The notes beneath the pieces are model-generated. The model saw nothing but the letters and a program-made list of their open reading frames with translations. It was not told the origin of the DNA and made no database searches. Of a DNA stretch of 64,000 nt, positions 8,360 to 17,504 are shown one piece after another; positions within the stretch are counted from its first letter, which is position 1, and every line of letters begins with the position of its first letter. This DNA comes from Halobacteriales archaeon (GTDB taxonomy: Archaea > Halobacteriota > Halobacteria > Halobacteriales > SKSH01), in assembly GCA_007118145.1 (NCBI GenBank), contig SKSD01000030.1:1-64000 (forward strand), read 5' to 3'. The position numbers were made by a program, and so were the translations under genes.

Positions 8360-9571
8360 ATGTCCGAGTTTCGCGATGAGGTTCAAAGCGAGGCTGTCGA
8401 GTACGAACCGATCAGCGTCAAGGATCTCCTGATCGAGACGAAAGACACCTCGGAGTTGCTCATCGATCTGGCGTACTCGGCTGTGTTGCACAACAGCCAG
8501 GATATCGCTAACGAGGTGATCGAGCTCGAGCGGGCGATGGACGTTCTGCAGATGCGCTCGCGGATGTCACTCTTGCTCGCCTCGCGAAACCCAGCTGAGG
8601 CAGAGCAACTCGCACCCGTTCTCGGCATGGTTGCCGGTGCAGAGAAGATCAGCGATGCCGCAGGCGATATCGCCAAGGTCGTCCTCGAGGAGATCGGCCT
8701 GCCAGACGCGGTACGACAAGCTCTACCCGAGGCTATCGAGACGGTTGCGCGCGGTAGTGTGGCGGATGACTCACCCTATGCGGGTCGCACACTCCTCGAT
8801 ATCGACCTCGAGAGTGAGACAGGCGTGCGCGTCATCGCCATCCGAAGGGGTAACGGGTGGATCATGAATCCGGGGCCTGAGACGGTGATTGAGGCGGGTG
8901 ATGTCGCCATCCTTCGGGGCCCGTTGAACGCACTGCAGGAGGTGTTCGAGACGCTCACCTGCGAGGCGTACGAGGTGACTGAGTTCGAGGAGACCGACCA
9001 CCCTGATTTCCTCGAGCGTGCGGTCGACTCGATTGTCCTGATGAAAGACCTCAGCGAACTCGCGGTCGATCTCGCCTACACGAGTGTACTCCTCGACAGT
9101 AGCGAGCTCGCCGAGGAGGTACATCACCTCGAGGTCGAAGTGGACGCACTTCGCTCGCGCTTTGAGGCATGGGTACTCCAGGCGGCGGCCGATGCTGAAG
9201 ATCCGGTCAGGTTACGCGGTCTTTTACACCTTGGCTTCGCCACCGAGACCATCAGCGATGCAGCTATCGAGATCAGTGAGGGTATCCTGCGAGATATCGA
9301 TGTCCACCCCGTCACGCAGGCGGCCGTCCAGGAGAGTGACGAACTGATGATCCGCGTCGAGGTCGACGAGGGTAGCGACCTCGAGGGGACGGCTGTCGAG
9401 ATGGGTGTCCCCGAGGCAATCCCGGCGATCAGCGTCCTCGCTATTCGTCGCCCACAGGAGGGCTGGTTGCTCATGGCCGACGGTTCAACCACTCTCCGCA
9501 CGGGCGATATCGTCATCGGCAAGGGGACGGCCACGGCTGTCGAGGGTTTCGACGAGGCCGGCACCACCTGA
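8360..9571 (+). CDS. Duplicated PhoU-like / TrkA_C regulator protein
   Basis: A 403-residue soluble protein made of two similar halves. Each half has a PhoU-like helical bundle (about 20-115 and 220-315, both opening with a K-D-(T/L)-S-E-L motif and an ELxxLIDLAYSAVL-type helix) followed by a TrkA_C (RCK-C) beta domain (about 130-200 and 330-400, with VRVIAIRRGNGWIMNPGPET and ISVLAIRRPQEGWLLMADGS). TrkA_C domains bind small ligands and gate cation channels. The two MgtE-type transporter genes lie just downstream on the other strand, ending 13 nt from this stop. The protein could regulate magnesium or potassium flux, but this is inferred from domain type and proximity. Confidence 0.78.
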   Translation: MSEFRDEVQSEAVEYEPISVKDLLIETKDTSELLIDLAYSAVLHNSQDIANEVIELERAMDVLQMRSRMSLLLASRNPAEAEQLAPVLGMVAGAEKISDAAGDIAKVVLEEIGLPDAVRQALPEAIETVARGSVADDSPYAGRTLLDIDLESETGVRVIAIRRGNGWIMNPGPETVIEAGDVAILRGPLNALQEVFETLTCEAYEVTEFEETDHPDFLERAVDSIVLMKDLSELAVDLAYTSVLLDSSELAEEVHHLEVEVDALRSRFEAWVLQAAADAEDPVRLRGLLHLGFATETISDAAIEISEGILRDIDVHPVTQAAVQESDELMIRVEVDEGSDLEGTAVEMGVPEAIPAISVLAIRRPQEGWLLMADGSTTLRTGDIVIGKGTATAVEGFDEAGTT

Positions 9572-9584
9572 GTCGGTCACCAGC

Positions 9585-10163
9585 TCAGAGGATGATGATT
9601 GCGACGATGGAGAGGATGATGACGCCGAGGATGTCGCAGACGTTCGTGACGACCGGGATGGTCGTGTCGTCAGGGTCGAGACCCCACTTGTAAGAGAGCC
9701 ACGTCGCGCCGATCGAGATGACGATCGCCAATACAGCCAGTATCATCCCGGAGATGAGTGAGATCGCCAGTAGGTCAACAAGCGGCAGTGGAGCCGAGAT
9801 GACGAACTCACCGATCGCCCATGCGGCGATACCCAGTCCGGTGAAGATCGTCAGTGCGAGTGCGAGGATGGCACCAACGTTCGTCTGGAGATTCTCATCA
9901 CGTAACTTGAACGTGAGCAACCCGAGGTGGAGTCGGGTTGACAGCCTCGAGCTCATGATACAACCAAGGTTGCCACCCATGTCGATCATCACGGGTACCA
10001 TCACGAGCAGCGTGGGATTACCGAGGTAGGTTTCCTCGAGCGTCTCGAGGATGTATCCCGAGCCCATCTGGAGGATGCTCAAACCGATGAGGATTGGCAT
10101 CATCGTGATGACGATAGCCCGTGTCTCCCACGTCCCGAGTGAGCCCTGTACCGGGAGTGTCAT
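9585..10163 (-). CDS. MgtE/SLC41-type cation transporter membrane domain, second half
   Basis: A 192-residue integral membrane protein with about five hydrophobic helices. The MgtE pore-domain signature is recognisable in LGNPTLLVMVPVMIDMGGNLGCIMSSRLSTRLHLG (shown here by its ends; positions about 48-82) and in the Asp near the end, KWGLDPDDTTIPV. It lacks the cytoplasmic N and CBS domains of bacterial MgtE. Its GTG/ATG start overlaps the stop of the preceding gene by 4 nt, and both encode the same size of domain, so they probably assemble as a pair equivalent to eukaryotic SLC41, which has two such domains in one chain. Mg2+ is the most likely substrate. Confidence 0.82.
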   Translation of the reverse strand: MTLPVQGSLGTWETRAIVITMMPILIGLSILQMGSGYILETLEETYLGNPTLLVMVPVMIDMGGNLGCIMSSRLSTRLHLGLLTFKLRDENLQTNVGAILALALTIFTGLGIAAWAIGEFVISAPLPLVDLLAISLISGMILAVLAIVISIGATWLSYKWGLDPDDTTIPVVTNVCDILGVIILSIVAIIIL

Positions 10164-10738
10164 ACGATCGCCCCCACGACCATGATCGAGACGAACAGGA
10201 AGACGACGCCGAAGATGTCACCCAGCGTGGTGACAATCGGCCCGACCAGGTTGTCGGGGTCGAGCCCGTAGCGATATCCGGCGAAGACGAGGATGACCAG
10301 CCCAATGATCATCACGACCGACGTGAGCAACCCGGCGAGCAGCATGATGCCGACGAGCGTCACGAGCGAAGGATCTGCCTCGGGGCGTAATACCGACGAG
10401 ATCGCCCACGAAAGCAGCCCGATGAAGACCGAGATATAGATACCGTTGATGAACGATGCCGTGATGGCGTTGATGAGACGACGATCCCAGCTCAATTCAG
10501 CTTCGATCAGCCCCTGATGGAGCCCGCTCGCGAGGCGTGCACCGAGTGAGCCGTAGACGTTCCCACGCGTGGCGAGGAATGCCGGTAGTAAGAGCAACAG
10601 TCCCGGGATGCGCTCGAACGCATCGACCATCCCTTCCGTGCCGAGGACGCTCCCCGCAAAGATTCCGCCACCGAGACTGACGAACAGGATGAGGATCGAC
10701 TCGGAGTAGATGCGACGAATCCCGGTGCGCACCGTCAT
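10160..10738 (-). CDS. MgtE/SLC41-type cation transporter membrane domain, first half
   Basis: A 192-residue membrane protein paralogous to the following gene. It contains GLLLLLPAFLATRGNVYGSLGARLASGLHQG (ends quoted, about residues 45-76), the same R-G-N-x-x-x-x-L-x-x-R-L signature found in MgtE pore domains, and a matching KYGLDPDN-type Asp-rich motif (YRYGLDPDNLVGPIVT) near the C-terminus. About five transmembrane segments are expected. The two genes overlap by 4 nt, giving a translationally coupled heterodimer. The PhoU/TrkA_C gene converges on this pair. Magnesium or cobalt transport is the family activity. Confidence 0.82.
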   Translation of the reverse strand: MTVRTGIRRIYSESILILFVSLGGGIFAGSVLGTEGMVDAFERIPGLLLLLPAFLATRGNVYGSLGARLASGLHQGLIEAELSWDRRLINAITASFINGIYISVFIGLLSWAISSVLRPEADPSLVTLVGIMLLAGLLTSVVMIIGLVILVFAGYRYGLDPDNLVGPIVTTLGDIFGVVFLFVSIMVVGAIV

Positions 10739-11023
10739 GGGGAGGATGTAAACGCAGGCGTTAGGTAAATCTATTGAGGCAGGTCGATGTCCACATTGCC
10801 GAGTGGGTCGCCCACGATGAGACAGTGATCGTGGTGTGTCGACATCGCCGGGCGAAAGTGATGCAAACAGATGGTCTCTGTATCACATATGAATGTATGG
10901 GATACTTGCAAGCGGTGAAACCATGCAATCCTCGTAAATCCGGGTCAATCCACCGAAATGAATCGAATTTCGTGTTGATGTTGACCCCAGTTTATCTGAT
11001 AGTCTGTGATAGCCGGGTATGCG

Positions 11024-11365
11024 ATGAAGTTGAACACACTGCTCACGATCACTGTATCACTGGTGGTGCTGCTCGGGACTGGTGCTGCCCTGGCAGGGGC
11101 CGTGCCTGGACAGGCAGCTCCAACGAACGACACACCGAACGAGACGGCACCTGGCCAGTCTGGTGAGGCGGCGAATACGACCGGCCTGAGTGCTGCGAAT
11201 GCATCAGTCGGTAACGCGACAGACGTGAGTCCCGGACCGGAAGATGGGCTACCACCGCAGGTACCTGACCATGTGAGTCAGATCCACGATACGATCGAGG
11301 CGTTCCTTGGTGGGACGCTCGATATGCTCGGGAATGCGTTGAGTGAACTGCTCACGCCGTTCTAG
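11024..11365 (+). CDS. Small secreted protein with Thr/Pro/Asn-rich linker
   Basis: A 113-residue protein from the ATG at 11024. A Sec-type signal peptide covers residues 1-25 (KLNTLLTITVSLVVLLGTGAALAGA). A low-complexity segment rich in Asn, Thr, Pro and Gly follows, with several N-x-T/S sites (NDT, NET, NTT, NAS, NAT) that could be N-glycosylated. An amphipathic C-terminus ends LGNALSELLTPF. No family is recognised. It is the first of two co-oriented genes, 25 nt before the GNAT gene. Confidence 0.6.
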   Translation: MKLNTLLTITVSLVVLLGTGAALAGAVPGQAAPTNDTPNETAPGQSGEAANTTGLSAANASVGNATDVSPGPEDGLPPQVPDHVSQIHDTIEAFLGGTLDMLGNALSELLTPF

Positions 11366-11390
11366 GCAAGACGCTAGCCAATCTTTGACC

Positions 11391-11948
11391 ATGATCATCA
11401 CGACAGCGGACGGATCCGACCTGGGGGTGCACATCCGGCCGACGACGGGTATCGATGATATGGCCGCCGTGATCCGTATCCACGGCCGTGCATGGAAGGT
11501 AGCACACCGGAAGGTGCTCCCACCTGCCGTTCTCGAACAGACGACGGTCGATGCCGATAGGGGGCTCTGTCAGGCATGGCTGGCGAATATTGACGATGAG
11601 ACGGATCGGTTCTTTGTCGCCATGGATGAGGACGAGCAGGTGCTCGGCTATCTCCACCTCAGGCTGGGTGAGGCTTCCGAGGCGAGCATCGTAGATCTCG
11701 CCGTCGACCCTGATCACTGGCGAGATGGTATCGGAACGGCCTTGTTCGAGCGTGCATACGATGAACTGCCTGCACGGACCGAGTCGATGCTGGTTGAGAT
11801 GATCGCCGGAAACGGTGTCGCCCGACTGTTCTACGAGCACCTCGGCTTCGAACGGACTGGCTATCGACCCACCACAATCGACGGCGAGCTCTACCCGGTG
11901 GCATGCTACCGCATGGAATGTATATCGAACCACTCCATGAGCTGTTGA
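11391..11948 (+). CDS. GNAT-family N-acetyltransferase
   Basis: A 185-residue GNAT enzyme. The acetyl-CoA core is at about 95-150: SIVDLAVDPDHWRDGIGTAL contains beta-4 and the D-x-x-G-I-G-T-A pyrophosphate loop, and GNGVARLFYEHLGFERTGYR is the usual alpha4-beta7 region. The N-terminus LGVHIRPTTGIDDMAAVIRIHGRAW is like that of ribosomal-protein or small-molecule acetyltransferases. The ATG at 11391 is used; an upstream GTG/ATG at 11343 overlaps the preceding gene. The substrate is unknown. Confidence 0.82.
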   Translation: MIITTADGSDLGVHIRPTTGIDDMAAVIRIHGRAWKVAHRKVLPPAVLEQTTVDADRGLCQAWLANIDDETDRFFVAMDEDEQVLGYLHLRLGEASEASIVDLAVDPDHWRDGIGTALFERAYDELPARTESMLVEMIAGNGVARLFYEHLGFERTGYRPTTIDGELYPVACYRMECISNHSMSC

Positions 11949-11977
11949 TTTCCACGCATCTCACACCGGACTCGCAA

Positions 11978-13585
11978 CTACCGGCGTAGATCGTCGATCG
12001 ATGTGACTGTACCGACACCCTTGGACTTACCCTCGCGGAAGACGAAGCGCTGGCCCTCCTCGACGAGGTAGGGACTGAACTTGAATGTGATCCTCGTCCG
12101 TCCGGTATCCCCCGGCAGTAGGTGACCATCGATCGGCTCGAACCGTGCCGCCTCGCTGACCGTCTCGAGGTGGACGACCGGTTCGTATCCCGAGGTGATA
12201 CGCGTTGGGTGGTTGAGCACCATCACCTCAGCTTCGAATGTCCTCACCGGCCGTGGCGGTGATGCCTCACTCGGGAAGAGCGCCATCCCTCGGGATACCT
12301 CATCTGCGGTCACACCCTTGAGAGCGATACCGACGATCTGCCCGGCTCTGGCACGGTCGGTGCGGTGATAGTGCATCTCGATCGAGCGCACCTCGACCTC
12401 GCGGTAGGCACCGTCTTGGAACGGCCCGAGCGTGAGGCGGTCACCCGCCTCAACCTCACCGGATCGGACCGTCCCCGAGGCGACCGGACCGACACCGGCG
12501 ATCGTGTAGACACGATCGATATACATACGAAACGAACCGGCATGCCCGGCTCGCTTGGGGAGATCACTGAACAGTGCATCAAGCTGATCGAGTCCGCGGC
12601 CGGTCACCGCACTCGTCACAACGAGAGGGACGACCCTCGGGCTGATCTCATCGATAGCTGTCTCGATACCGTGGCGGTCGACCGGCAGTGGAGTGCGACC
12701 CACCTCGCGGAGCATGCGCTCGATATCGTCGATGACTGCATCGGCACGTGTATCGACGACCATGTCTGTCTTCGTCACGGCGACGATGGTCGGTAACTCC
12801 ATCGCCAGGAGTATACCGAGGTGTTCACGCGTCGTCTCGGTCACGCCATCGTCCGCCGCAATCGTCAACAGGCCGTAATCCAATTTCCCGCCGACGATAC
12901 CGCGGATGGTCGTCCGCAGCCAGGGATCGTGTCCCACCGTATCGACGAACGAGACGACCCGGTCAGATGCCTCAACGACGCGGGCACGGTCACCCTTTCT
13001 GTTGGGGTTATCGAGATGGACGGTCTCCCCGTCGGTGAAACCGTAGACGCCGTAGGAGATATCTGCAGACAGCCCGCGTTCGATCTCGTGTGGCTTGAGG
13101 TCGAGATAGGCTCGCGTCGCCCCCTGGCCGTCATCGAGCTCGCCGGTGACGAGAGATCCGACGAGCGTGCTCTTGCCGTGGTCGACGTGTCCGGCCGTCC
13201 CGATGACGATATGGTCGTCATCGATGGGCAACACCGCACCCTCGACAATCCGAGCCAGGCCGACCAATCCGTCATTGATACCCCAGGTATCGACCGATGC
13301 AATATGCGCACCTGCCTCCTCAGCAAGCAGACTCAACACGTCCATCGACTCGGAAAAGCTCGACGGGTCGATACCGGCGAGACCGCCATCATCCGTCACA
13401 CCGATGACGTACGTGGCCTCGCCCTCACCGGAGAGGACCCGATGTCGCAACTGTGCAGCCAGACTCTCAAAGCGGCCATCGCTGAGGTGTATATCCTTCC
13501 GGAGGCGTTCCTTGAACTCGATGCTCCCACCATCGGATTCACCACGTTCGAGGGCCGCCTTGAGTTCGGCCCGGTCCTGGGCCAT
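11978..13585 (-). CDS. GTPBP1/EF-Tu-like translational GTPase
   Basis: A 535-residue GTPase related to EF-1alpha and GTPBP1/2. Residues 1-120 are an extra N-terminal domain. The G domain has GTAGHVDHGKST (129-140, P loop), DTVGH (215-219, G3) and TKTD (271-274, G4). Domains II and III follow (VYTIAGVGPVASGTVRSGEVEAGD; LPGDTGRTRITFKFSPYLVEEGQRFVFREG). Archaeal GTPBP1-like proteins are thought to act on ribosomes or mRNA decay, by analogy with eukaryotic GTPBP1/2; the exact task is not established. It is monocistronic and convergent with the GNAT gene. Confidence 0.85.
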   Translation of the reverse strand: MAQDRAELKAALERGESDGGSIEFKERLRKDIHLSDGRFESLAAQLRHRVLSGEGEATYVIGVTDDGGLAGIDPSSFSESMDVLSLLAEEAGAHIASVDTWGINDGLVGLARIVEGAVLPIDDDHIVIGTAGHVDHGKSTLVGSLVTGELDDGQGATRAYLDLKPHEIERGLSADISYGVYGFTDGETVHLDNPNRKGDRARVVEASDRVVSFVDTVGHDPWLRTTIRGIVGGKLDYGLLTIAADDGVTETTREHLGILLAMELPTIVAVTKTDMVVDTRADAVIDDIERMLREVGRTPLPVDRHGIETAIDEISPRVVPLVVTSAVTGRGLDQLDALFSDLPKRAGHAGSFRMYIDRVYTIAGVGPVASGTVRSGEVEAGDRLTLGPFQDGAYREVEVRSIEMHYHRTDRARAGQIVGIALKGVTADEVSRGMALFPSEASPPRPVRTFEAEVMVLNHPTRITSGYEPVVHLETVSEAARFEPIDGHLLPGDTGRTRITFKFSPYLVEEGQRFVFREGKSKGVGTVTSIDDLRR

Positions 13586-13679
13586 GTGAACGGCGGTAGG
13601 CCCGGATAGCGGAAAAAGCTTCGTGTGGTCTATCTCACACCCGAAGTGTTGAAGTTGAGCTCACTGATGCATCACTCTG

Positions 13680-14039
13680 TCACTGCTTGGTCGGGGAGGA
13701 TGCCCGGGTATCCAACGCCTCCCAGGCGATCTCGATGAACCACTCTAGATCGGGATAGAATCGTTCGATGTGTAACTTCTCCAAAGCGGATGGCGATGCA
13801 CTGAACGCCAGTGGAGAGAAGAATCGAGTGTCGGACACATCAAATCCGGCCTGCAACACACCTGTCGTGTTAGGTACCTCGATGGCGTAATCGATCCCCA
13901 CCATGTACATGTCGTTGACAGGCTCACCCCACGCATCGAAGAAGGAGGTTAACGCAGCGAGATCGACGACGAGTCCAGTCTCCTCCTCGAGGACACGGGC
14001 AACCCCTTTCGTAGTGACTCGCCAGGTACGATACTTCAT
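13680..14039 (-). CDS. Hypothetical protein, downstream partner of a small overlapping gene
   Basis: A 119-residue protein starting MKYRTWRVTTKGVARVLEEETG. The ATG at 14039 overlaps the TGA of the preceding 55-residue ORF in an ATGA, which decides this start over an in-frame one at 14054. The N-terminal half has a winged-helix-like look (TTKGVARVLEEETGLVVDLAALTSFFDAW) and the rest is an alpha/beta segment with no motif. The function is unknown. Confidence 0.55.
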   Translation of the reverse strand: MKYRTWRVTTKGVARVLEEETGLVVDLAALTSFFDAWGEPVNDMYMVGIDYAIEVPNTTGVLQAGFDVSDTRFFSPLAFSASPSALEKLHIERFYPDLEWFIEIAWEALDTRASSPTKQ

Positions 14040-14203
14040 GTCGGAAACTTCCACGCACCCTCGCTTTGAAAGTCCTCAACGAGGTGGATAGGCTCACCAT
14101 CGATGACAGCAATACAGCCACCCGGAGTTGGATGGTAGAACACGTGAACATCACCCGTATCACGCCGGTAGACCCTCGGTAAGTCGACCTCGGTCGTCAC
14201 CAT
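14036..14203 (-). CDS. Small hypothetical protein (55 residues)
   Basis: Read directly from the minus strand: ATG at 14203, 55 codons, TGA at 14038-14036 overlapping the next gene's ATG. The product begins MVTTEVDLPRVYRRDTG and ends GAWKFPT. A beta-strand-rich pattern (VHVFYHP, CIAVIDGEPIHLV) suggests a small folded protein. The 4-nt overlap and in-frame protein-like sequence support it as the first gene of a two-gene unit with the 119-residue gene. The function is unknown. Confidence 0.5.
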   Translation of the reverse strand: MVTTEVDLPRVYRRDTGDVHVFYHPTPGGCIAVIDGEPIHLVEDFQSEGAWKFPT

Positions 14204-14360
14204 TGATGCATCGATACCGGTGACGGGTGAACCTCAATATGGACAGTTCGAAGGTGACTGGTTCATGGCCACAGGATGTGAGGTCGCTCATCCTGGCCAA
14301 ACCACCGAAAACCTGCAAGATTCGCCTGAGCTTTCAACTCGATGCGATCGCCGTCATTGC

Positions 14361-17249
14361 TCAACCCGCCGGGACGATCTCGACACCCGTGAATTCGAAC
14401 CTGGCACCGCCAGACTCAGCCTGGGTCAGGGAGACCGACCACCCATGTGCCTCGGCGATCTCTTTGGCGATCGACAGTCCGAATCCCGTCCCCTGGTCGC
14501 TCGTTGAGTATCCCGGTTCGAACACCGCTTCACGCTCTCCGGCCGGGATACCTGGCCCGTTATCCTCGATAAAGAAGCCATCATCGAGCGTGCCAATGCG
14601 TACCGTCACTGACGTGTCACTGTGTTCGACAGCATTACGAAAGACGTTCTCGATGATCTGTCGTACCCGGTCCTTATCTCCCTGGATGACGAGGCCGGTG
14701 TCCACCTCGAGGATGGCCGTCTCAGAGGTGACGATATTCCAACACTGCCTGCTGAGCTCTCCGAGTGCGATTGGCTCGGACTCGGCGACCGTCTGGCCAT
14801 CCCTGGCGAGTGTCAGTGTATCCTCGATGAGCACCTCCATCCGGTCGAGCGCTGCTACGACGTGTTCGATATGCTCGCTGTTGCACTCCTCATCGACGAG
14901 CTGAATCCGACCAGCAGCGACATTGAGTGGATTGCGAAGGTCATGACTGACGATGCTCGAGAAGCGATCGAGACGGTCGTTCTGTCGTCTGAGTGCCTCC
15001 TCTCGGTCGAGCATATCGGAGATATCGCGTATCACACCGGCCGTCCCGGTGAAGGTCTCCTCATCGAACATCAAGGCGACGTGGTTCTCACACGGGATGA
15101 CGTCACCTGCCGCGGTGTGAAGGTCCATCTCGAAAGTCCCCCGGTCTTGCTCGCCCTCGAGTAATGATCGAATCAGCGAGCTACCTCGCTCATAGTCTTC
15201 CTCGTCCATGACCATCATACCTGACTCGCCGACGAGAGCTGCCTGATCGAACCCAGTGAGCTCGACCATCGCCTCGTTGACGAACGTGAAACAGCCTTCA
15301 CTGTCCAGGAGATACATCGGGTCGCCAGATGCCTCGACCAGTGCCTGATACCGCTCAAGCTCTCGGATATAATCCATCCGCTCGAGATGGCTCTGGATGA
15401 TCCTCACGAGTGTCTCAATGAGTGCCTGCTCCTCGTCGAGGAACGTACGTTCCTCATCAAGGATGACCGCCTCGAGGAGTACCTCACGACCGTCTTGCAT
15501 CGTCGATGTTGCGGAGAGGTGTGGTTCGGTGTGTTCGAACCCTTCTGTCGATACCATCTCATCACCGTGGGTGATCTGCACCTCCGTATCGGTTGGATAC
15601 TGGAACGACTCGGGTAACGTCGTGATGAACTCGGCCAATAACTCGTCGAACGTAGCCTCGTGCGACCCGAATAACGTGGTCGCCTCTCGGATGGCACTGA
15701 GTTCCTTCACCCGCTCGCGAAGTTCGTGTTCACGCTCCTTCCAGCCCGTGATATCACGACTGTTTATGACGAACCCACCCGTTGTCTCCTCGAGCCTGTT
15801 CGACCCCACCGCTTGTAGCCACACCCACGATCCACCGGCGTGTTTGAACCGAAACTCCTCGTAATCGTGGACGAGCTCTTTTTCATCGATGGTCTCATAG
15901 AACGTCTGCATCACCGCTTCACGATCATCGGGGTGGATGTATTCCATGGCTGGCTCACCGACGAGCTCGTCTTGCTCGTAACCGAGGATACGCTCGACAG
16001 CTGGACTTTCGTACTGGATGATGCCGTTCTCGTCGAGGACGGTGACGATATCTGAGCTGTTCTCGACGAACGCCTGGAATCGCTCTTTCACCCGGGCGAG
16101 TTGCTCCTCGCGTGCCTTGCGGTGGGTGATATCACGGACGATGCCGACGAATCGACGTTCGTCGGCATGTTCTATCTCGGTATATGATGATGCCACGTCG
16201 ATGCGTGTACCATCCTTTCTGAGCCCTGTTGACTCGGCATAATCCCAGTCAATCGTCCGCTCACCGGTCTCGAGATATCGTTCGAGTGCAGTGGTATGTT
16301 CCTCAGCCACATTATCCGGCATCAAGATCGCGAGTGACTCACCCGCTAGTTCATGCGGTTTGTATCCGAAGATATCCTCGACGGCTGGATTCACCGAGTG
16401 GATGGTGCCATCTTCGTTGATGAAGATGACCGCATCCCTCGCGGCCTGGATCAGCGACGAATGCTCCTCTAACAGGTGTTCATGTTCCTTCCGATCAGTG
16501 ATATCTTGAAACTGCGAGAAGATCGCCACCGTTTCACCGTCATCATCTGTGACGACGCGGTTGTGCCACTCACAGACGATACGCTCACCATCTGGGCGTA
16601 TGTTCTCGTTGATGCTATGGTAGCCACCCTGTGCATCGAGTAATTCATCGACCACCTGCCCGACCGCATCCATGTCCTCAGGCGGGACGATCACCTCCCA
16701 GGCCCTCCCCTCGAGCTCACTCGCATCATAGCCGAGTATCGATTCTGCTGCCTCGTTCATCCGATGGAAGTTGAACTCGTCATCCCACTCGATCACACCG
16801 AGGGGTGACTGTTCGAAAAAGAGGGAGAGTCGTTGTTGACTCTCCTCGAGTTGTTGTGTAGTCCGGTAGTTGGCAACGAGATTCGTGATACGATTCGCGA
16901 GCACGTCATACTGTCCAGTCCCTCGTCCCTTCTGGAGATAATCGGTCACACCGGCTGAGATGGCATCAGCGGCGATCTCCTCTGACCCCTTCCCGGTATA
17001 CAGGATGAACGGCAGATCTGGATTACTCGCACGGATCTCCTTGAGAAACTCGATACCCGTCTGCCCCGGCATCTCATAGTCACTCACGATGCAATCGAAT
17101 TCCTCCTCCTCGAGGTGTTCGAGACCCGCTGATACAGCGGTGACAGCAACGGTAGAGATCCGATCATCCACGCGCTCGAGAAATTCTCCAGTCATCGATG
17201 CAAAGCCTGGCTCGTCATCGACATGGAGCACGCGAATCTGATTGGCCAT
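14361..17249 (-). CDS. Hybrid receiver / multi-PAS sensor histidine kinase
   Basis: A 962-residue cytoplasmic signalling protein with no transmembrane segment. Order: CheY-like receiver at 1-120 with phospho-acceptor D57 (CIVSDYEMPG); PAS domains at about 140-255, 262-380 and 388-505 (each ending D-I-T-x-(R/G)-K/W); a GAF-like region at about 515-635; a fourth PAS at about 640-750; a HisKA helix with SHDLRNPL giving H769; and a HATPase domain with NVFRNAVEHS (N box), DNGPGIP and GTGFGLSIAKEI. A receiver at the N-terminus is common in haloarchaeal kinases. No response regulator lies next to it, so its output partner is encoded elsewhere. The ATG at 17249 is preferred to 17261. Confidence 0.9.
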   Translation of the reverse strand: MANQIRVLHVDDEPGFASMTGEFLERVDDRISTVAVTAVSAGLEHLEEEEFDCIVSDYEMPGQTGIEFLKEIRASNPDLPFILYTGKGSEEIAADAISAGVTDYLQKGRGTGQYDVLANRITNLVANYRTTQQLEESQQRLSLFFEQSPLGVIEWDDEFNFHRMNEAAESILGYDASELEGRAWEVIVPPEDMDAVGQVVDELLDAQGGYHSINENIRPDGERIVCEWHNRVVTDDDGETVAIFSQFQDITDRKEHEHLLEEHSSLIQAARDAVIFINEDGTIHSVNPAVEDIFGYKPHELAGESLAILMPDNVAEEHTTALERYLETGERTIDWDYAESTGLRKDGTRIDVASSYTEIEHADERRFVGIVRDITHRKAREEQLARVKERFQAFVENSSDIVTVLDENGIIQYESPAVERILGYEQDELVGEPAMEYIHPDDREAVMQTFYETIDEKELVHDYEEFRFKHAGGSWVWLQAVGSNRLEETTGGFVINSRDITGWKEREHELRERVKELSAIREATTLFGSHEATFDELLAEFITTLPESFQYPTDTEVQITHGDEMVSTEGFEHTEPHLSATSTMQDGREVLLEAVILDEERTFLDEEQALIETLVRIIQSHLERMDYIRELERYQALVEASGDPMYLLDSEGCFTFVNEAMVELTGFDQAALVGESGMMVMDEEDYERGSSLIRSLLEGEQDRGTFEMDLHTAAGDVIPCENHVALMFDEETFTGTAGVIRDISDMLDREEALRRQNDRLDRFSSIVSHDLRNPLNVAAGRIQLVDEECNSEHIEHVVAALDRMEVLIEDTLTLARDGQTVAESEPIALGELSRQCWNIVTSETAILEVDTGLVIQGDKDRVRQIIENVFRNAVEHSDTSVTVRIGTLDDGFFIEDNGPGIPAGEREAVFEPGYSTSDQGTGFGLSIAKEIAEAHGWSVSLTQAESGGARFEFTGVEIVPAG

Positions 17250-17504
17250 AATCTTGACCATACACCTTTTCAGGCATAAATCTCTGTGTCGACCATCGAA
17301 CGTGCTAGATATGTGAGCAAAGCAGTGTTATGGAGAAAGACCCCGTAAACATACGTCTCGAAGGGATTTCGACGCCTCTACGCATCGCTTACTAAAATAG
17401 CTCAATTGTGTGGAATAGGCCGTCGTTATGTTGTCACGTCCATCCAACCCGCTGTTGAGGTATCGCAACACCCACCACTCATCAATATATGTGAGGGATT
17501 CGAG

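Noticed and set aside
10774-11166. ORF of 130 codons on the plus strand
   Set aside because: It overlaps the real secreted-protein gene at 11024 in another frame and is Cys/Arg-rich in its tail, as shadow frames are.
11978-13585. Elongation factor 1-alpha
   Set aside because: It has an extra N-terminal domain of about 120 residues and a GTPBP1-like G3/G4 context, not canonical EF-1alpha.
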